Positions 17,656 through 26,582 of a stretch of DNA of 61,090 nucleotides are shown in pieces. The translations under genes were made by a program, and so were the position numbers. A model generated the notes under the pieces. It searched no databases, had not been told where the DNA came from, and worked only from the letters and a program-made list of their open reading frames with translations. How positions within the stretch are numbered: the stretch's first letter is position 1; each line of letters starts with the position of its first letter. Where the stretch lies: NCBI GenBank assembly GCA_036833805.1, contig DAITPA010000005.1, positions 1 through 61,090 on the forward strand, in the 5' to 3' direction. This stretch comes from PALSA-1196 sp036833805 (GTDB lineage: Bacteria > Pseudomonadota > Gammaproteobacteria > Steroidobacterales > Steroidobacteraceae).

Positions 17656-18452
17656 CAGACGACGGTAGTGTTGTCGGAGGGGATGCGGCGCCGATACGCA
17701 ACGCCGAGCAAAATGACACCGACGATGATCATGGGAAACGACAGGATCTGGCCCATCGTGATCCACCCTTGAGAAAGGTATCCCAGGTGCTCATCCGGTA
17801 CGCGCACAAACTCGATCAGAACGCGCGCTGTCCCGTAAATCACCAGGAAGAGCCCGGAAGGCGCAAGCCGCGGACGCGGCCGTGACGTAAACCACCACAG
17901 CAGCACGAACAGCACCAGTCCCTCCAAAAAAGCTTCGTAAAGCTGGGAAGCGTGGCGCACCTGGCCATCGACCTGAAACCCCCACGGCACGGTTGTGGTC
18001 TTGCCCCAGAGCTCACCGTTGATGAAGTTACCGATCCGTCCGGCCAAGAGCCCGATGCCGGGCAACGGGGCGCCGAAATCGAAGACATCGCCGATGTTGC
18101 GTCCTTGGCGAACCGCGAAAACCGCTATGGCGGCCAGCACGCCGAGGAGTCCGCCGTGAAAGGACATCCCGCCTTCCCAGATCTTCAACGGATACCAGGG
18201 ATCGTTCTCCCAATAGCTCAGGCCGTAGAACAGGACGTAGCCGATGCGCCCGCCAAGGATCACCCCCAGCATCGCGTAGAACACGAAATCGTCGACATCG
18301 TTCGCTTTCCAAGTCGAACCGGGACGCGCGGCTCTGATGCGTGCGAGCCACCAGCCGGCCCCGAACCCGATGAGGTACATGATCCCGTACCAGTGCACCT
18401 TGACCGGGCCAATCTCAATCGCGATGGGGTTAAAGCCGTGATATGGCAGCAT
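17655..18452 (-). CDS. lgt: Prolipoprotein diacylglyceryl transferase Lgt
   Basis: A 265-residue integral inner-membrane enzyme that transfers diacylglycerol from phosphatidylglycerol to the lipobox cysteine of prolipoproteins. The diagnostic GRIGNFINGELWG signature, the SFHGGLLG block and YEAFLEGL are present among about seven hydrophobic segments. It is the first gene of the minus-strand run to folA. An 8-bp inverted repeat (GGGCGAAA / TTTCGCCC, 18453-18477) abuts the start codon. Confidence 0.96.
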   Translation of the reverse strand: MLPYHGFNPIAIEIGPVKVHWYGIMYLIGFGAGWWLARIRAARPGSTWKANDVDDFVFYAMLGVILGGRIGYVLFYGLSYWENDPWYPLKIWEGGMSFHGGLLGVLAAIAVFAVRQGRNIGDVFDFGAPLPGIGLLAGRIGNFINGELWGKTTTVPWGFQVDGQVRHASQLYEAFLEGLVLFVLLWWFTSRPRPRLAPSGLFLVIYGTARVLIEFVRVPDEHLGYLSQGWITMGQILSFPMIIVGVILLGVAYRRRIPSDNTTVV

Positions 18453-18553
18453 GGGCGAAAGTGTAGCCGTTTCGCCCCGCGAGCGGCATGTCTCAGCAGC
18501 CGCGGGGCACGCGTCGCTGACCGCGCGCTTTCATCCTCAGGACCGCGACGCGA

Positions 18554-19771
18554 CTACGCGTCCTCGCGGATGACCCGGCAGAAGAACGCCTTTAAATAGC
18601 GCGTCTCGGCAATTGCCGGGTGCACAGGATGGTCTGCCGATTGCCCGCCAGTCTCGAGAATCTGCACGAACCGGCCGCTATGCCGCGCCGCGGTCTGGAT
18701 CGCCCCGGAAAGCTCATCGCCCGTGAGGTGGTATGAACACGAGCAGGACACGAGGAGCCCGTCACCGTCGATGAGGTTGAGCGCAAGCTGATTGAGCTTG
18801 CGATATGCGGCGATGCCCTGCGGGATATCTTTCTTCCGCTTAATGAACGCCGGTGGATCCAGGATCACCACATCGAAGCGCTTGCCCTCTTCGCGCAATT
18901 GCTTCATCGCAGCAAAGGCATCCGCACGCATGATCTCAATCTCAACTTCATTCGCTTTTGCGTTCTGGCGCGCGAAGCTCAGTGCAAGCTCCGAGGAATC
19001 AACGCAGCGCGCCGAAGCGGCGCCGTTCTTCAGCGCCGTAATCGCCCAGGCACCCGCGTAGCTGCAGACGTCGAGCACACGCGCTGCGCGGGGCAGATAG
19101 CTTAAGAGGCGGCGGCGGTTCGCTGTTTGATCGTAGAACCAGCCGGTCTTCTGACCCTCATGCAGGGGAGCAGTAAAACGCAGACCCGACTCCACCACTT
19201 CGACTTGATCCGGAACCGTTCCGAATGCGACCTCGACGTATTCCGCAAGCTGCTCGAGATCGCGCGCCCCCGAATCGTTCTTCCACAGAAGTCCTGCCGG
19301 CTTCAGGACCTCACGCACCGCTTCTTCGACGTCGCCCTTGAGCGCCTCCATGCCGGCCGTTGAGATCTGTCCCACGACAATCTGCCCATAACGATCGAGC
19401 ACGAGGCCCGGCAATGCATCGGACTCTCCGAAAACCACGCGGTCGAACGGCTCGGCGCCGAGCCGCTTGCGCAGCGCAAGCGCGACTTTCAACCGCTCGA
19501 TGATGAGCGCGCGATCGAGCCTTTGCGCGGGATTCCTACCAACAATGCGTGCGCAGATGAGTGCATGCGGGTTCACATAGGCAAGCCCCAGAAACTGCTC
19601 GCGATCGGACTGGATTTGGACTGCGCACCCCGTCTTGAAGCTGACAAGCGGAGTCGCCGCGTTATCGATCTCGTTGCTGAACACCCACAGATGGCCCGCC
19701 CGGATACGCCGGTCTTCGCCGCGCTTGAGCCGCAACGCTGGCAGTGGCGGAGAAATTGCAGAATTAGGCAT
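18554..19771 (-). CDS. rlmI: Class I SAM-dependent rRNA methyltransferase, RlmI-like
   Basis: A 405-residue protein with an N-terminal PUA domain (about 10-90, GEDRRIRAGHLWVFSNEI) and a C-terminal Rossmann methyltransferase: VLDVCSYAGAWAI, the DPPAFIKRKKD motif and the catalytic SCSCSYHL. E. coli RlmI (396 residues) methylates C1962 of 23S rRNA at C5; the same target is inferred from family and length. ATG 19771 starts on the conserved domain; the reading could extend to 19822 but with no family support. A TATACT hexamer at 19811-19806 (minus) may be its -10 box. Confidence 0.85.
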   Translation of the reverse strand: MPNSAISPPLPALRLKRGEDRRIRAGHLWVFSNEIDNAATPLVSFKTGCAVQIQSDREQFLGLAYVNPHALICARIVGRNPAQRLDRALIIERLKVALALRKRLGAEPFDRVVFGESDALPGLVLDRYGQIVVGQISTAGMEALKGDVEEAVREVLKPAGLLWKNDSGARDLEQLAEYVEVAFGTVPDQVEVVESGLRFTAPLHEGQKTGWFYDQTANRRRLLSYLPRAARVLDVCSYAGAWAITALKNGAASARCVDSSELALSFARQNAKANEVEIEIMRADAFAAMKQLREEGKRFDVVILDPPAFIKRKKDIPQGIAAYRKLNQLALNLIDGDGLLVSCSCSYHLTGDELSGAIQTAARHSGRFVQILETGGQSADHPVHPAIAETRYLKAFFCRVIREDA

Positions 19772-20060
19772 TTTATGGGGATCGATGCGAGCGGCAGCGG
19801 GCGAAAGTATACAGAACACCATGGCAAAGCCCGCGTGTTCGCGTCGCGCGATGCAATCGCGAACACCGACCTATAGGCCAAGCGACTTCAGGCGCAAGCC
19901 AGTTTGAATTCTTCCGCGAAGCGCAATCGAAGAGTATATCGGAGAAACAAGACACAAATGTTCCGGCGTAGGTCCGCTGCGTATCCCATTGCCTGCAAAT
20001 CGACAGGCCAATTTATATGTGCAACACGGTGACCTGAGGTAGCCCCGCCGGCTGCCAATA

Positions 20061-20089
20061 TTGACATGTAAACCCGTGATGTGTTGAAT
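20061..20089 (+). promoter_or_regulatory. Candidate sigma70 promoter for the TlpA-like gene
   Basis: A full-consensus -35 TTGACA (20061-20066), a 17-base spacer and a -10-like TTGAAT (20084-20089) lie in the 407-base space between rlmI and the thioredoxin gene. Transcription would start near 20096. The rest of 19772-20178 shows no gene that I can support. Confidence 0.5.
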
Positions 20090-20178
20090 GAAGGAGAGTG
20101 AAACATATTCGCGTTCCTAGCTACATTATGCTGTCGCTTTGGGACACTCTTGCATCACCAAAAAAAGAAGCATTCGCG

Positions 20179-20715
20179 GTGACTCTTAGACAGCGCGTTA
20201 TTCTGGTAATTGCTGCCTCAGCCGCCTTGTTTTCTGCAGGTATTGCCGCCCCCAGGGAACCGCCCGTTGATACAGCGGCACCCGATTTCCACGTGACCAC
20301 ATTTGACGGCTCAAAGTTCAGTCTGGCCGATTTTAAGGGCCAAGTATTGGTCCTTAATTTTTGGGCGACTTGGTGTGCGCCATGCAAGAAAGAGCTCCCG
20401 ATGCTGGATGCATTTTATCGGCTTCAGAAACAGGCGGGCCTGCGGGTCCTCGCCGTGACAACGGATCGCTCGCCGCCACTAAGTCAGCTTAAGGCACTCG
20501 CCACTGCGCTAGCCATTCCGGTGGTGCGCCGCTTTAAAGGTGATTATGGCCCGCTGAAAGGTCTGCCGACCAATTACGTCATCGATCGCGAAGGTATCGT
20601 GCGCTACGGAAAGGCCGGTGCGTTCACACTTGCTGACATGCATGCAATTCTCGAGCCTCTGCTGCGCGAGCACGTATCTGCGAGTAGCCCCGGGGCGAGC
20701 ATCGAAACACAATAG
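20179..20715 (+). CDS. TlpA-like thiol:disulfide oxidoreductase, exported
   Basis: A 178-residue thioredoxin-fold protein (AhpC/TSA-Redoxin type) with signal peptide (TLRQRVILVIAASAALFSAG..) and the redox motif WATWCAPCKKE, typical of TlpA/ResA/CcmG relatives that reduce periplasmic cysteines. GTG 20179 is preferred: it gives a compact signal peptide and has an AAGAAG element about 8 bases upstream; ATG 20128 would give a longer N-region, and GTG 20098 lies too close to its AAGGAG. The substrate is unknown. The multihaem cytochromes and XoxG of this organism need reduced CxxCH cysteines, but no link is shown by position. Confidence 0.82.
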   Translation: MTLRQRVILVIAASAALFSAGIAAPREPPVDTAAPDFHVTTFDGSKFSLADFKGQVLVLNFWATWCAPCKKELPMLDAFYRLQKQAGLRVLAVTTDRSPPLSQLKALATALAIPVVRRFKGDYGPLKGLPTNYVIDREGIVRYGKAGAFTLADMHAILEPLLREHVSASSPGASIETQ

Positions 20716-21031
20716 GCTGCGCAAGGTATTGCGCGCGGCGTCAAAGAAGCGTGCCGTCTTAGCAATCTGCTTTTGGCGCCGGCCGATTCCAATAGCGCAT
20801 CAATCAAGGAAGTTCAATGCCATGCGGGCACCGCGCGGGCCGTCGGTTAGGTGACTGAATCGCTGTGGGCCGTCCTAACGGCAGCCGAAGCATTACACTT
20901 ATCACTTCCACCCGACGCCGGGCGCTCCTCGAGCACGGTTGCGCTTGAGCGCGCCGCCACGTTTATTAGCCCTTCACAACAGGCGTTCTGGCTGAAAACT
21001 GACCGATCGTAATAGTCTTATCGCAAAACAA
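20716..21031 (+). other. Intergenic region, 316 bases, no convincing gene
   Basis: The space between the thioredoxin gene and the DUF255 gene holds only a short open frame, 20851-21012 (GTG start, 53 residues, beginning VTESLWAVLTAAEAL), without family resemblance or ribosome-binding site. No hairpin with a T-run was found. I see no clear promoter. Confidence 0.4.
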
Positions 21032-23158
21032 ATGAAAACTAGACATCTAAATGAAGACGGCGCGCCGAAGTACACGAATCGCTTGATTCACGAGACAAGC
21101 CCGTATTTGCAAGACCACGCTCACAATCCCGTGGATTGGTATCCGTGGGGCGAAGAAGCCCTTAAGCGAGCCCGAGATGCGAGTAAGCCAGTACACTTAA
21201 GCGTAGGCTACGCAGCATGCCACTGGTGCCACGTTTTGGCGAGCGAGAGTTTTGAAGACGAAAGTACTGCGCAGCTCCTGAATGAGAATTTCATCAATAT
21301 CAAAGTCGATCGGGAAGAGCGCCCGGATATCGACCGCATTTATCAGATAGCGCAACAAATGCTGACGCAGCGATCCGGCGGCTGGCCGCTCACGATGTTC
21401 CTGATGCCTGAAGATCAGCGGCCGTTTTTTGGCGGCACCTACTTTCCGAATACGCCACGTCACGGTATGCCGTCATTCCGGGAGGTGCTGCTTCGCGTGG
21501 CTGAGTATTACCGCGAGCACAAGCCTGCACTGCGCGAGCAATGCGAGGCGCTCATATGCGCTTTCGAAGAACTCAATCCGCGGTCGATAGCAGCCGACGC
21601 AACACTCTCGTGCGCACCGCTTGATCTCGCCCGGCGGCGCTTGGGCGAGACATTTGATGCTGACTTTGGCGGCTTTGGCGGAGCTCCCAAGTTTCCGCAC
21701 CCGGGATCGATCGAACGCTTGTTGCGCGACTGGAGCGCAACCGCGGGACAATCCGCGGCGGACCTACAGGCTCTAGACATGGCGACGCTCAGCCTGCGTC
21801 GCATGGGCGAAGGCGGCATCAACGACCAGCTGGGCGGCGGCTTTTCCCGCTACAGCGTCGACGCCAAATGGATGATCCCGCACTTCGAGAAGATGCTGTA
21901 CGACAACGGCTCGCTGCTCGCGGTGTACGCCGAGGCCGCACTTGCTACCGGCGACAGCTTTCATCGGCAGATTGCAACGAGCACCGCTGAATGGGCGATG
22001 CGAGAAATGCAATCCGCGGAGGGCGGCTACTTCTCAAGCTTCGATGCTGACTCACAAGGCCACGAAGGCAAGTTCTATGTCTGGGACTTGGAAGAAGCGC
22101 GAGGCGCGCTAACAGCGGATGAATTCAAAGTATTCGCGCCACGCTTTGGTCTTGACCGCGCGGCGAATTTTGAGGGTCGCTGGCACCTGCATGTCTATCA
22201 GTCGATCGAGAAGCTCGCGGCAAGTACAAAGCATTCGAGCGCGGAGGTTGGCTCCCTCCTGGACAGCGCGCGCCTGAAGCTCCTGGCGATCCGTCAGAAG
22301 CGAGTCTGGCCGGCGCGCGATGACAAGATCCTGGTGTCCTGGAACGCACTCATGATTCGCGGCATGGCGATGGCAGGGCGTGCATTTGGACGCAAGGATT
22401 TCGAGGAGTCCGCAACCCGCGCACTGGATTTCATTCGCAGCACAATGTGGCGGGGCGGCCGCTTGCTTGCGACTTACAAGGACCATCGCGCGCATCTGAA
22501 CGCCTATCTTGATGACTACGCCTATCTTGCGGATGCGATTCTCGAACTTCAGCAGGTGCGCTTCCGCGCTGATGAGCTTGCTTTCGCGCAGGAACTTCTC
22601 GAGGTGCTGCTCAAGCACTTTGAAGACCCTGCGGCAGGCGGCTTCTTCTTCACGTCCGAAGACCACGAAACACTCATGCACCGCTCAAAATCCTTGAGCG
22701 ATGACGCCACCCCCGCCGGTAACGGCATCGCCGCATTCGCCTTGCAGCGCATGGGGTATCTGTTGGGTGAGACACGTTATCTCACAGCCGCCGAACGCAC
22801 CCTGCGCGCGGCGTGGCCAGCTCTTGAGAGATATCCGCAGGCGCACACGAGCCTGCTGCTTGCGCTCGAGGAGCTCGAGAACCCCACCGAGATTGTGATC
22901 CTAAGGGGCAGTAGCAGCCCAATCGAAGCGTGGCAGCGCGAGCTCGCCAAGCTCTATGCACCACGTCGCCTCGTGCTGGCAATACCTGCCGACGCTTCGG
23001 ATCTGCCGCCGGCGCTCAAGGATAAGGCGCCGAAGGGAGAGGCGATCGCCTACGTCTGTCGCGGCACCACCTGCTCGGCACCCATCAATTCGCTAAGCGC
23101 TCTAATGCAAGACCTCGGCGACAGCGCGCGCAACGTATTTGAGGTTTCCGGCACTTAA
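21032..23158 (+). CDS. DUF255 thioredoxin-domain protein (YyaL/SSP411 family)
   Basis: A 708-residue cytoplasmic-looking protein. The N-terminal DUF255 thioredoxin-like domain carries NRLIHETSPYLQDHAHNPVDW (split around residue 16-36) and the motif CHWC (C63, C66) in GYAACHWCHVLASESFED. It is followed by GGWPLTMFLMPEDQRPFFGGTYFP and an (alpha/alpha)6-barrel with KFPHPGSIE, GGGFSRYSVDAKWMIPHFEKMLYDN and WNALMIRGMA. The family is widespread from bacteria to mammals (spermatogenesis-associated protein 20), and its reaction is not established. The 3' end overlaps the convergent aminotransferase gene by 57 bases. Confidence 0.9.
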   Translation: MKTRHLNEDGAPKYTNRLIHETSPYLQDHAHNPVDWYPWGEEALKRARDASKPVHLSVGYAACHWCHVLASESFEDESTAQLLNENFINIKVDREERPDIDRIYQIAQQMLTQRSGGWPLTMFLMPEDQRPFFGGTYFPNTPRHGMPSFREVLLRVAEYYREHKPALREQCEALICAFEELNPRSIAADATLSCAPLDLARRRLGETFDADFGGFGGAPKFPHPGSIERLLRDWSATAGQSAADLQALDMATLSLRRMGEGGINDQLGGGFSRYSVDAKWMIPHFEKMLYDNGSLLAVYAEAALATGDSFHRQIATSTAEWAMREMQSAEGGYFSSFDADSQGHEGKFYVWDLEEARGALTADEFKVFAPRFGLDRAANFEGRWHLHVYQSIEKLAASTKHSSAEVGSLLDSARLKLLAIRQKRVWPARDDKILVSWNALMIRGMAMAGRAFGRKDFEESATRALDFIRSTMWRGGRLLATYKDHRAHLNAYLDDYAYLADAILELQQVRFRADELAFAQELLEVLLKHFEDPAAGGFFFTSEDHETLMHRSKSLSDDATPAGNGIAAFALQRMGYLLGETRYLTAAERTLRAAWPALERYPQAHTSLLLALEELENPTEIVILRGSSSPIEAWQRELAKLYAPRRLVLAIPADASDLPPALKDKAPKGEAIAYVCRGTTCSAPINSLSALMQDLGDSARNVFEVSGT

Positions 23159-24295
23159 GCCCGCGATATTGATACGGCTATCGTTGGTCATGTAGATGTG
23201 ATGGCTTTCACGCATGGCGCGCACCTGCGCCACATCGATCCCAAGCAACGAAAACATGCCGTGCTGGCGCGTGATGCAGCTGAAGTCGCGCTCGGGACAC
23301 GCGGCAGTCAGTTGCTGCACGAACTCGCGGCGCAGCCCCGCCATGCGCACACGCATCACATCGACTTCCTCGAGCCACGCCTTGCGTAGCGGATCGTTAC
23401 CCAGAATTTCCTGCACGATGGCTGCACCGTGATCCGGCGGCATCGAATACATCGTGCGGGCGATGCGCGCCAGGTGACTCAGCGCCGCATCGCTGCCGGA
23501 GGCTGAAGCGGTAATAGCGTGCAACGCACCGGTGCGCTCGCGATAGAGGCCAAAGTTCTTTGAGCACGACACTGCAATCAGAACTTCCGGCAACTCCGCG
23601 GCAAAGAGCCGGATTCCAAATGCGTCCTCCGCAAGGCCGCGGCCCAAGCCCTGATAGGCCATATCGATGAACGGCAGCAGCGCGCCGCGTTTGAAGACGG
23701 GAAGGAGCTCACGCCATTGCGCGTCGGTGAGATCCGCGCCGGTCGGGTTATGGCAGGACGCGTGCAACAGCACGACGCTGCCTGACGGCAGCGCAGCCAG
23801 GGCTTGCGTCATCCGATCAAAGTCGACGCCGCCGCTTGCCGCGTCGTAGTAGGGATAGCTCGCAAGCTTCAGACCCGAGCCGCCGAGGAGCGGCGCGTGG
23901 TTGGCCCAGGTGGGCGCGCTCATATGCACAACTGATTGCCCCACAGAGCTCTTGATGAGCTCTGCGCCGAGTCGCAGCGCCGCACAGCCTCCGGCAGTTT
24001 GAATCGTCCGCACCCGCCCGGCGGTGAGTGCCAGGTGCGCGTCGCCCAGGACCACTGTTTCGAGCGCACTATTGAACGCGGCATTGCCGATGGGCGAGAC
24101 GTACGACTTAGTCGTCTGCGTGGCGAACACCGCCGCTTCCGCGCGCCGCACGGCAGTGAGAATCGGGGTCGCGCCATGCTCATCGCGATAGACCCCAACG
24201 CCCAAATCCACCTTGCCGGGATCGCCATCCGTGCGGTATGCGGCCATGAGGCCAAGGATTGCGTCTTCTGGCAAACGCTCGAGGCTTTCGAACAT
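23102..24295 (-). CDS. tyrB: Aromatic amino acid / aspartate aminotransferase (class I)
   Basis: A 397-residue fold-type I PLP aminotransferase of the AspC/TyrB group. The family landmarks are LGVGVYRDE (31-39), HNPTG (182-186) and the PLP lysine K246 in SCSKNFGLYRERTG. The C-terminal region DSRINIAGL contains the arginine that binds the substrate carboxylate. It transfers the amino group between aspartate or aromatic amino acids and 2-oxoglutarate; which substrate dominates cannot be read from the sequence. Confidence 0.88.
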   Translation of the reverse strand: MFESLERLPEDAILGLMAAYRTDGDPGKVDLGVGVYRDEHGATPILTAVRRAEAAVFATQTTKSYVSPIGNAAFNSALETVVLGDAHLALTAGRVRTIQTAGGCAALRLGAELIKSSVGQSVVHMSAPTWANHAPLLGGSGLKLASYPYYDAASGGVDFDRMTQALAALPSGSVVLLHASCHNPTGADLTDAQWRELLPVFKRGALLPFIDMAYQGLGRGLAEDAFGIRLFAAELPEVLIAVSCSKNFGLYRERTGALHAITASASGSDAALSHLARIARTMYSMPPDHGAAIVQEILGNDPLRKAWLEEVDVMRVRMAGLRREFVQQLTAACPERDFSCITRQHGMFSLLGIDVAQVRAMRESHHIYMTNDSRINIAGLSAGNLKYVARAVAEVLH

Positions 24296-24473
24296 GGAAG
24301 GCTCAGCTAAAGATTAGGGGGAGGCGAGTTTACCCGGTCCGGGAGGCTCTCGAGGCGGGTGCATTTCGAGACCTGCCGCACACTCCGTTCGACGCCTCAA
24401 GATCGAGCCCCCCCGATCGACACAGGAAAAGCCGCGCTGCAGTGCGGCGGCATCCTACTCATCGCGGTTGCAA

Positions 24474-25003
24474 ATGACTCAAATCGTCGGCTCAGTGGTC
24501 GTGATCGGATGCGTCGTGGGGGGGGTTCCTCATACAGGGGAGCAGTATCCTCCTCCTCTGGCACCCGTCCGAAATCATGATCATCGTCGGCTCCGCGTTC
24601 GGTGCGCTCCTGACCAGCAATCCGCTCAAGGTCGTCAAGGACTCCTGGCTACTCCTCGCTCTCGCAGCTGAGCCGGCTGCCGGTCGACGAGCTCAAGATC
24701 GACCGCTCGCTAATCGCACACGCGCACGCGCGGCCGGACGATGCGATGATCGTGACTTCAACCATTGAGCTTGCTCACCGCATGGGATTGCGCGTCGTGG
24801 CAGAGGGCGTTGAAGATGTCGAGGCGTGGAATTTCCTGCGTCGACTGGGCTGTGATCTGGCACAGGGATTTCTCATTAGTAAGCCCCTACCCTCGCAGGA
24901 GGTCATAGCGTTCGTCAGCCGCGCAAACCGTATGCTGCAGGATTCTGACTCAACACAGCTGCAGATGCGGGCGCTTGAGCAACTGGCGGCGAGCAGCCGC
25001 TGA
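24474..25003 (+). pseudogene. Relic: motA 5' fragment fused to an EAL-domain 3' fragment
   Basis: From ATG 24474 the frame reads MTQIVGSVVVIGCVVGG, the start of the flagellar stator protein MotA, then breaks at a run of eight G (24518-24525). Removing one G restores FLIQGSSILLLWHPSE and then IMIIVGSAFGALLTSNPLKVVKD, the MotA pattern. At about 24641 MotA similarity stops, and a frame beginning TPGYSSLSQLSRLPVDELK continues to the stop at 25003. This is the C-terminal third of an EAL c-di-GMP phosphodiesterase domain (KIDRSLI, VVAEGVED, QGFLISKPL) without its catalytic EAL N-terminus. Neither piece can be functional. No other flagellar gene is in the window. A sequencing error in the G-run is possible, but it would not explain the MotA/EAL join. 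Confidence 0.8.
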
Positions 25004-25512
25004 TGGCGCTCGAATTTCGCGCGCCGTGGAGCCGCTCGCTGAAGACGGCCTCGCGCATTGCAGTCCTCATATTGCTCGGCACCGCGGCGGCCGGGATCCT
25101 CTTGATGCCCGCGCGCATGCCGCTGTTGCGCGTCCTGCTGGCGGGCCTGCCGGCCGGAGTGTTGGTGAGCGCGCTAGTCTTCATGGTATCCGGCTACACC
25201 CTGACTGCAACCGCGCTCGAAGTGCGGCGGCCACTCTGGACGACCACGTTCGCGCTTTCCGACCTCATATCGGTCGCGGGCGATGCCGAGGCATTGCAGG
25301 GCTCGCTGCGTCTCTTTGGCAATGGTGGCTTATTTTCCTTCAGCGGAATTTTCTGGAACCGCAGACTCGGGCTCTTTCATGCCTACGGCACCGATCCGGG
25401 TCGCGCCGTGGTTCTGAAGTTTCGTAAGCGCACGATCGTCATCACGCCGGATGATACGCAGCGCTTCATCGTGCGCGTACGCACGCATCTTGCGAGCGTG
25501 GCAACTCAGTGA
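25003..25512 (+). CDS. Hypothetical inner-membrane protein with PH-like C-terminal domain
   Basis: A 169-residue protein with two close hydrophobic segments (about 18-36 and 42-64) followed by a beta-rich soluble part (SGYTLTATALEVRRPLW.., then FRKRTIVITPDDTQRFI) that resembles bacterial PH-type membrane proteins. The function is unknown. The ATG overlaps the stop of the EAL relic (TGATG), suggesting it was once co-transcribed with the lost EAL gene. Confidence 0.65.
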   Translation: MALEFRAPWSRSLKTASRIAVLILLGTAAAGILLMPARMPLLRVLLAGLPAGVLVSALVFMVSGYTLTATALEVRRPLWTTTFALSDLISVAGDAEALQGSLRLFGNGGLFSFSGIFWNRRLGLFHAYGTDPGRAVVLKFRKRTIVITPDDTQRFIVRVRTHLASVATQ

Positions 25513-25613
25513 CTGCTGCGGATGCAGCACCCCTTGCGGATGTCGGAGCGCAAGTGGCAGGCGCGCCTGGCGACAGAGCGCTTGTGCGCCGCGCCCCAAC
25601 GCGCAACGAAGCC

Positions 25614-26582
25614 TCAGATCTTCAAGATGACTTTGCCAGTCGTCTCGCGGCTCTCGAGCGCGCGGTGCGCTTCGGCCACGTCTCTCAGGGGAACCTCGCG
25701 ATCGACGCGCACCGATAATTTATCGCCGCGCAGCCAATTAAAGAGCTCCGCCGCGCGCCTCAGCAACTCAGCGCGTGTGGCGACATAGTGGGCAAGGGTC
25801 GGCCGTGTCAGATACAGCGAGCCCTTCTGGTTGAGCACTTGCGGGTTAAACGGCGGCACCTCGCCACTTGATTGCCCAAACAGCACTAACAGGCCGCGCG
25901 GCGCGAGGCAATTAAGGCTCTGCTCGAAGGTGGTGCGACCGACGGAGTCGTACACCACTTCAACGCCGCGGTTGTCGGTAAAGCGCTTCGTTTGCGCAAC
26001 GAAATCCTGCTGCGTGTACAGGATCACATGGTCAGCACCCGCACCGCGGGCTAGTGCCGCCTTGTCCTCGGTCGACACCGTGCCGATGACTTTTGCGCCG
26101 CGCAGTTTGGCGATCTGACACAGGAGAAGTCCCACGCCGCCGGCGGCCGCGTGCACGAGCGCCGTATCGCCTGCCTTCAGCGAGTAGGTCGAGGTTGAAA
26201 GGTAATGCGCCGTCAAACCCTGTAGCATGAGCGCGGCCGCAGTGCGGGTCGAGACGCTGTCCGGCAGCCGCACCAGTCGATCGGCCGGCGCCACCGTGCG
26301 CTCCGCGTACGCGCCCTGAACTCCCTGATAGGCGACGCGATCACCGGACTTGAAGTCGCTGACGTCCGATCCAACAGCCACCACGATCCCCGCCGCCTCC
26401 GTCCCGAGCGTAAACGGCACGGGAATCGGGTACGTGCCTGCCCGCTGGTACACATCGAAGAAGTTGACGCCAGCAAACTCGAGCGCGACTAGAACCTGTC
26501 CGCGTTCCGGGCGCGGGTCCGGGACGTCCATGTAACGCAAAGCCTCGCGTCCGCCGGGCTTTACAACACGAATGGCTTTCAT
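25614..26582 (-). CDS. qor: NADPH:quinone oxidoreductase, medium-chain zinc-free type
   Basis: A 322-residue MDR-family protein without catalytic zinc ligands. The quinone-reductase signature is visible: GVNFFDVYQRAGTYP, GTEAAGIV, the Rossmann motif AAAGGVGLLLCQIAKLRGAKVIGT and GQSSGEVPPFN. It reduces quinones with NADPH by family knowledge. It overlaps the dehydratase gene upstream by four bases (ATGA), so the two are translated together. Confidence 0.88.
   Translation of the reverse strand: MKAIRVVKPGGREALRYMDVPDPRPERGQVLVALEFAGVNFFDVYQRAGTYPIPVPFTLGTEAAGIVVAVGSDVSDFKSGDRVAYQGVQGAYAERTVAPADRLVRLPDSVSTRTAAALMLQGLTAHYLSTSTYSLKAGDTALVHAAAGGVGLLLCQIAKLRGAKVIGTVSTEDKAALARGAGADHVILYTQQDFVAQTKRFTDNRGVEVVYDSVGRTTFEQSLNCLAPRGLLVLFGQSSGEVPPFNPQVLNQKGSLYLTRPTLAHYVATRAELLRRAAELFNWLRGDKLSVRVDREVPLRDVAEAHRALESRETTGKVILKI

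Noticed and set aside
18453..18477. Inverted repeat GGGCGAAA-9-TTTCGCCC as a terminator
   Set aside because: It abuts the lgt start codon, has no T-run and does not end a gene; at most an operator or chance.
24518..24525. Treating the motA frameshift as a pure sequencing error and calling a functional motA
   Set aside because: Even with the G-run corrected, MotA similarity ends at about 24641 and switches to an EAL domain, so the gene is still broken.
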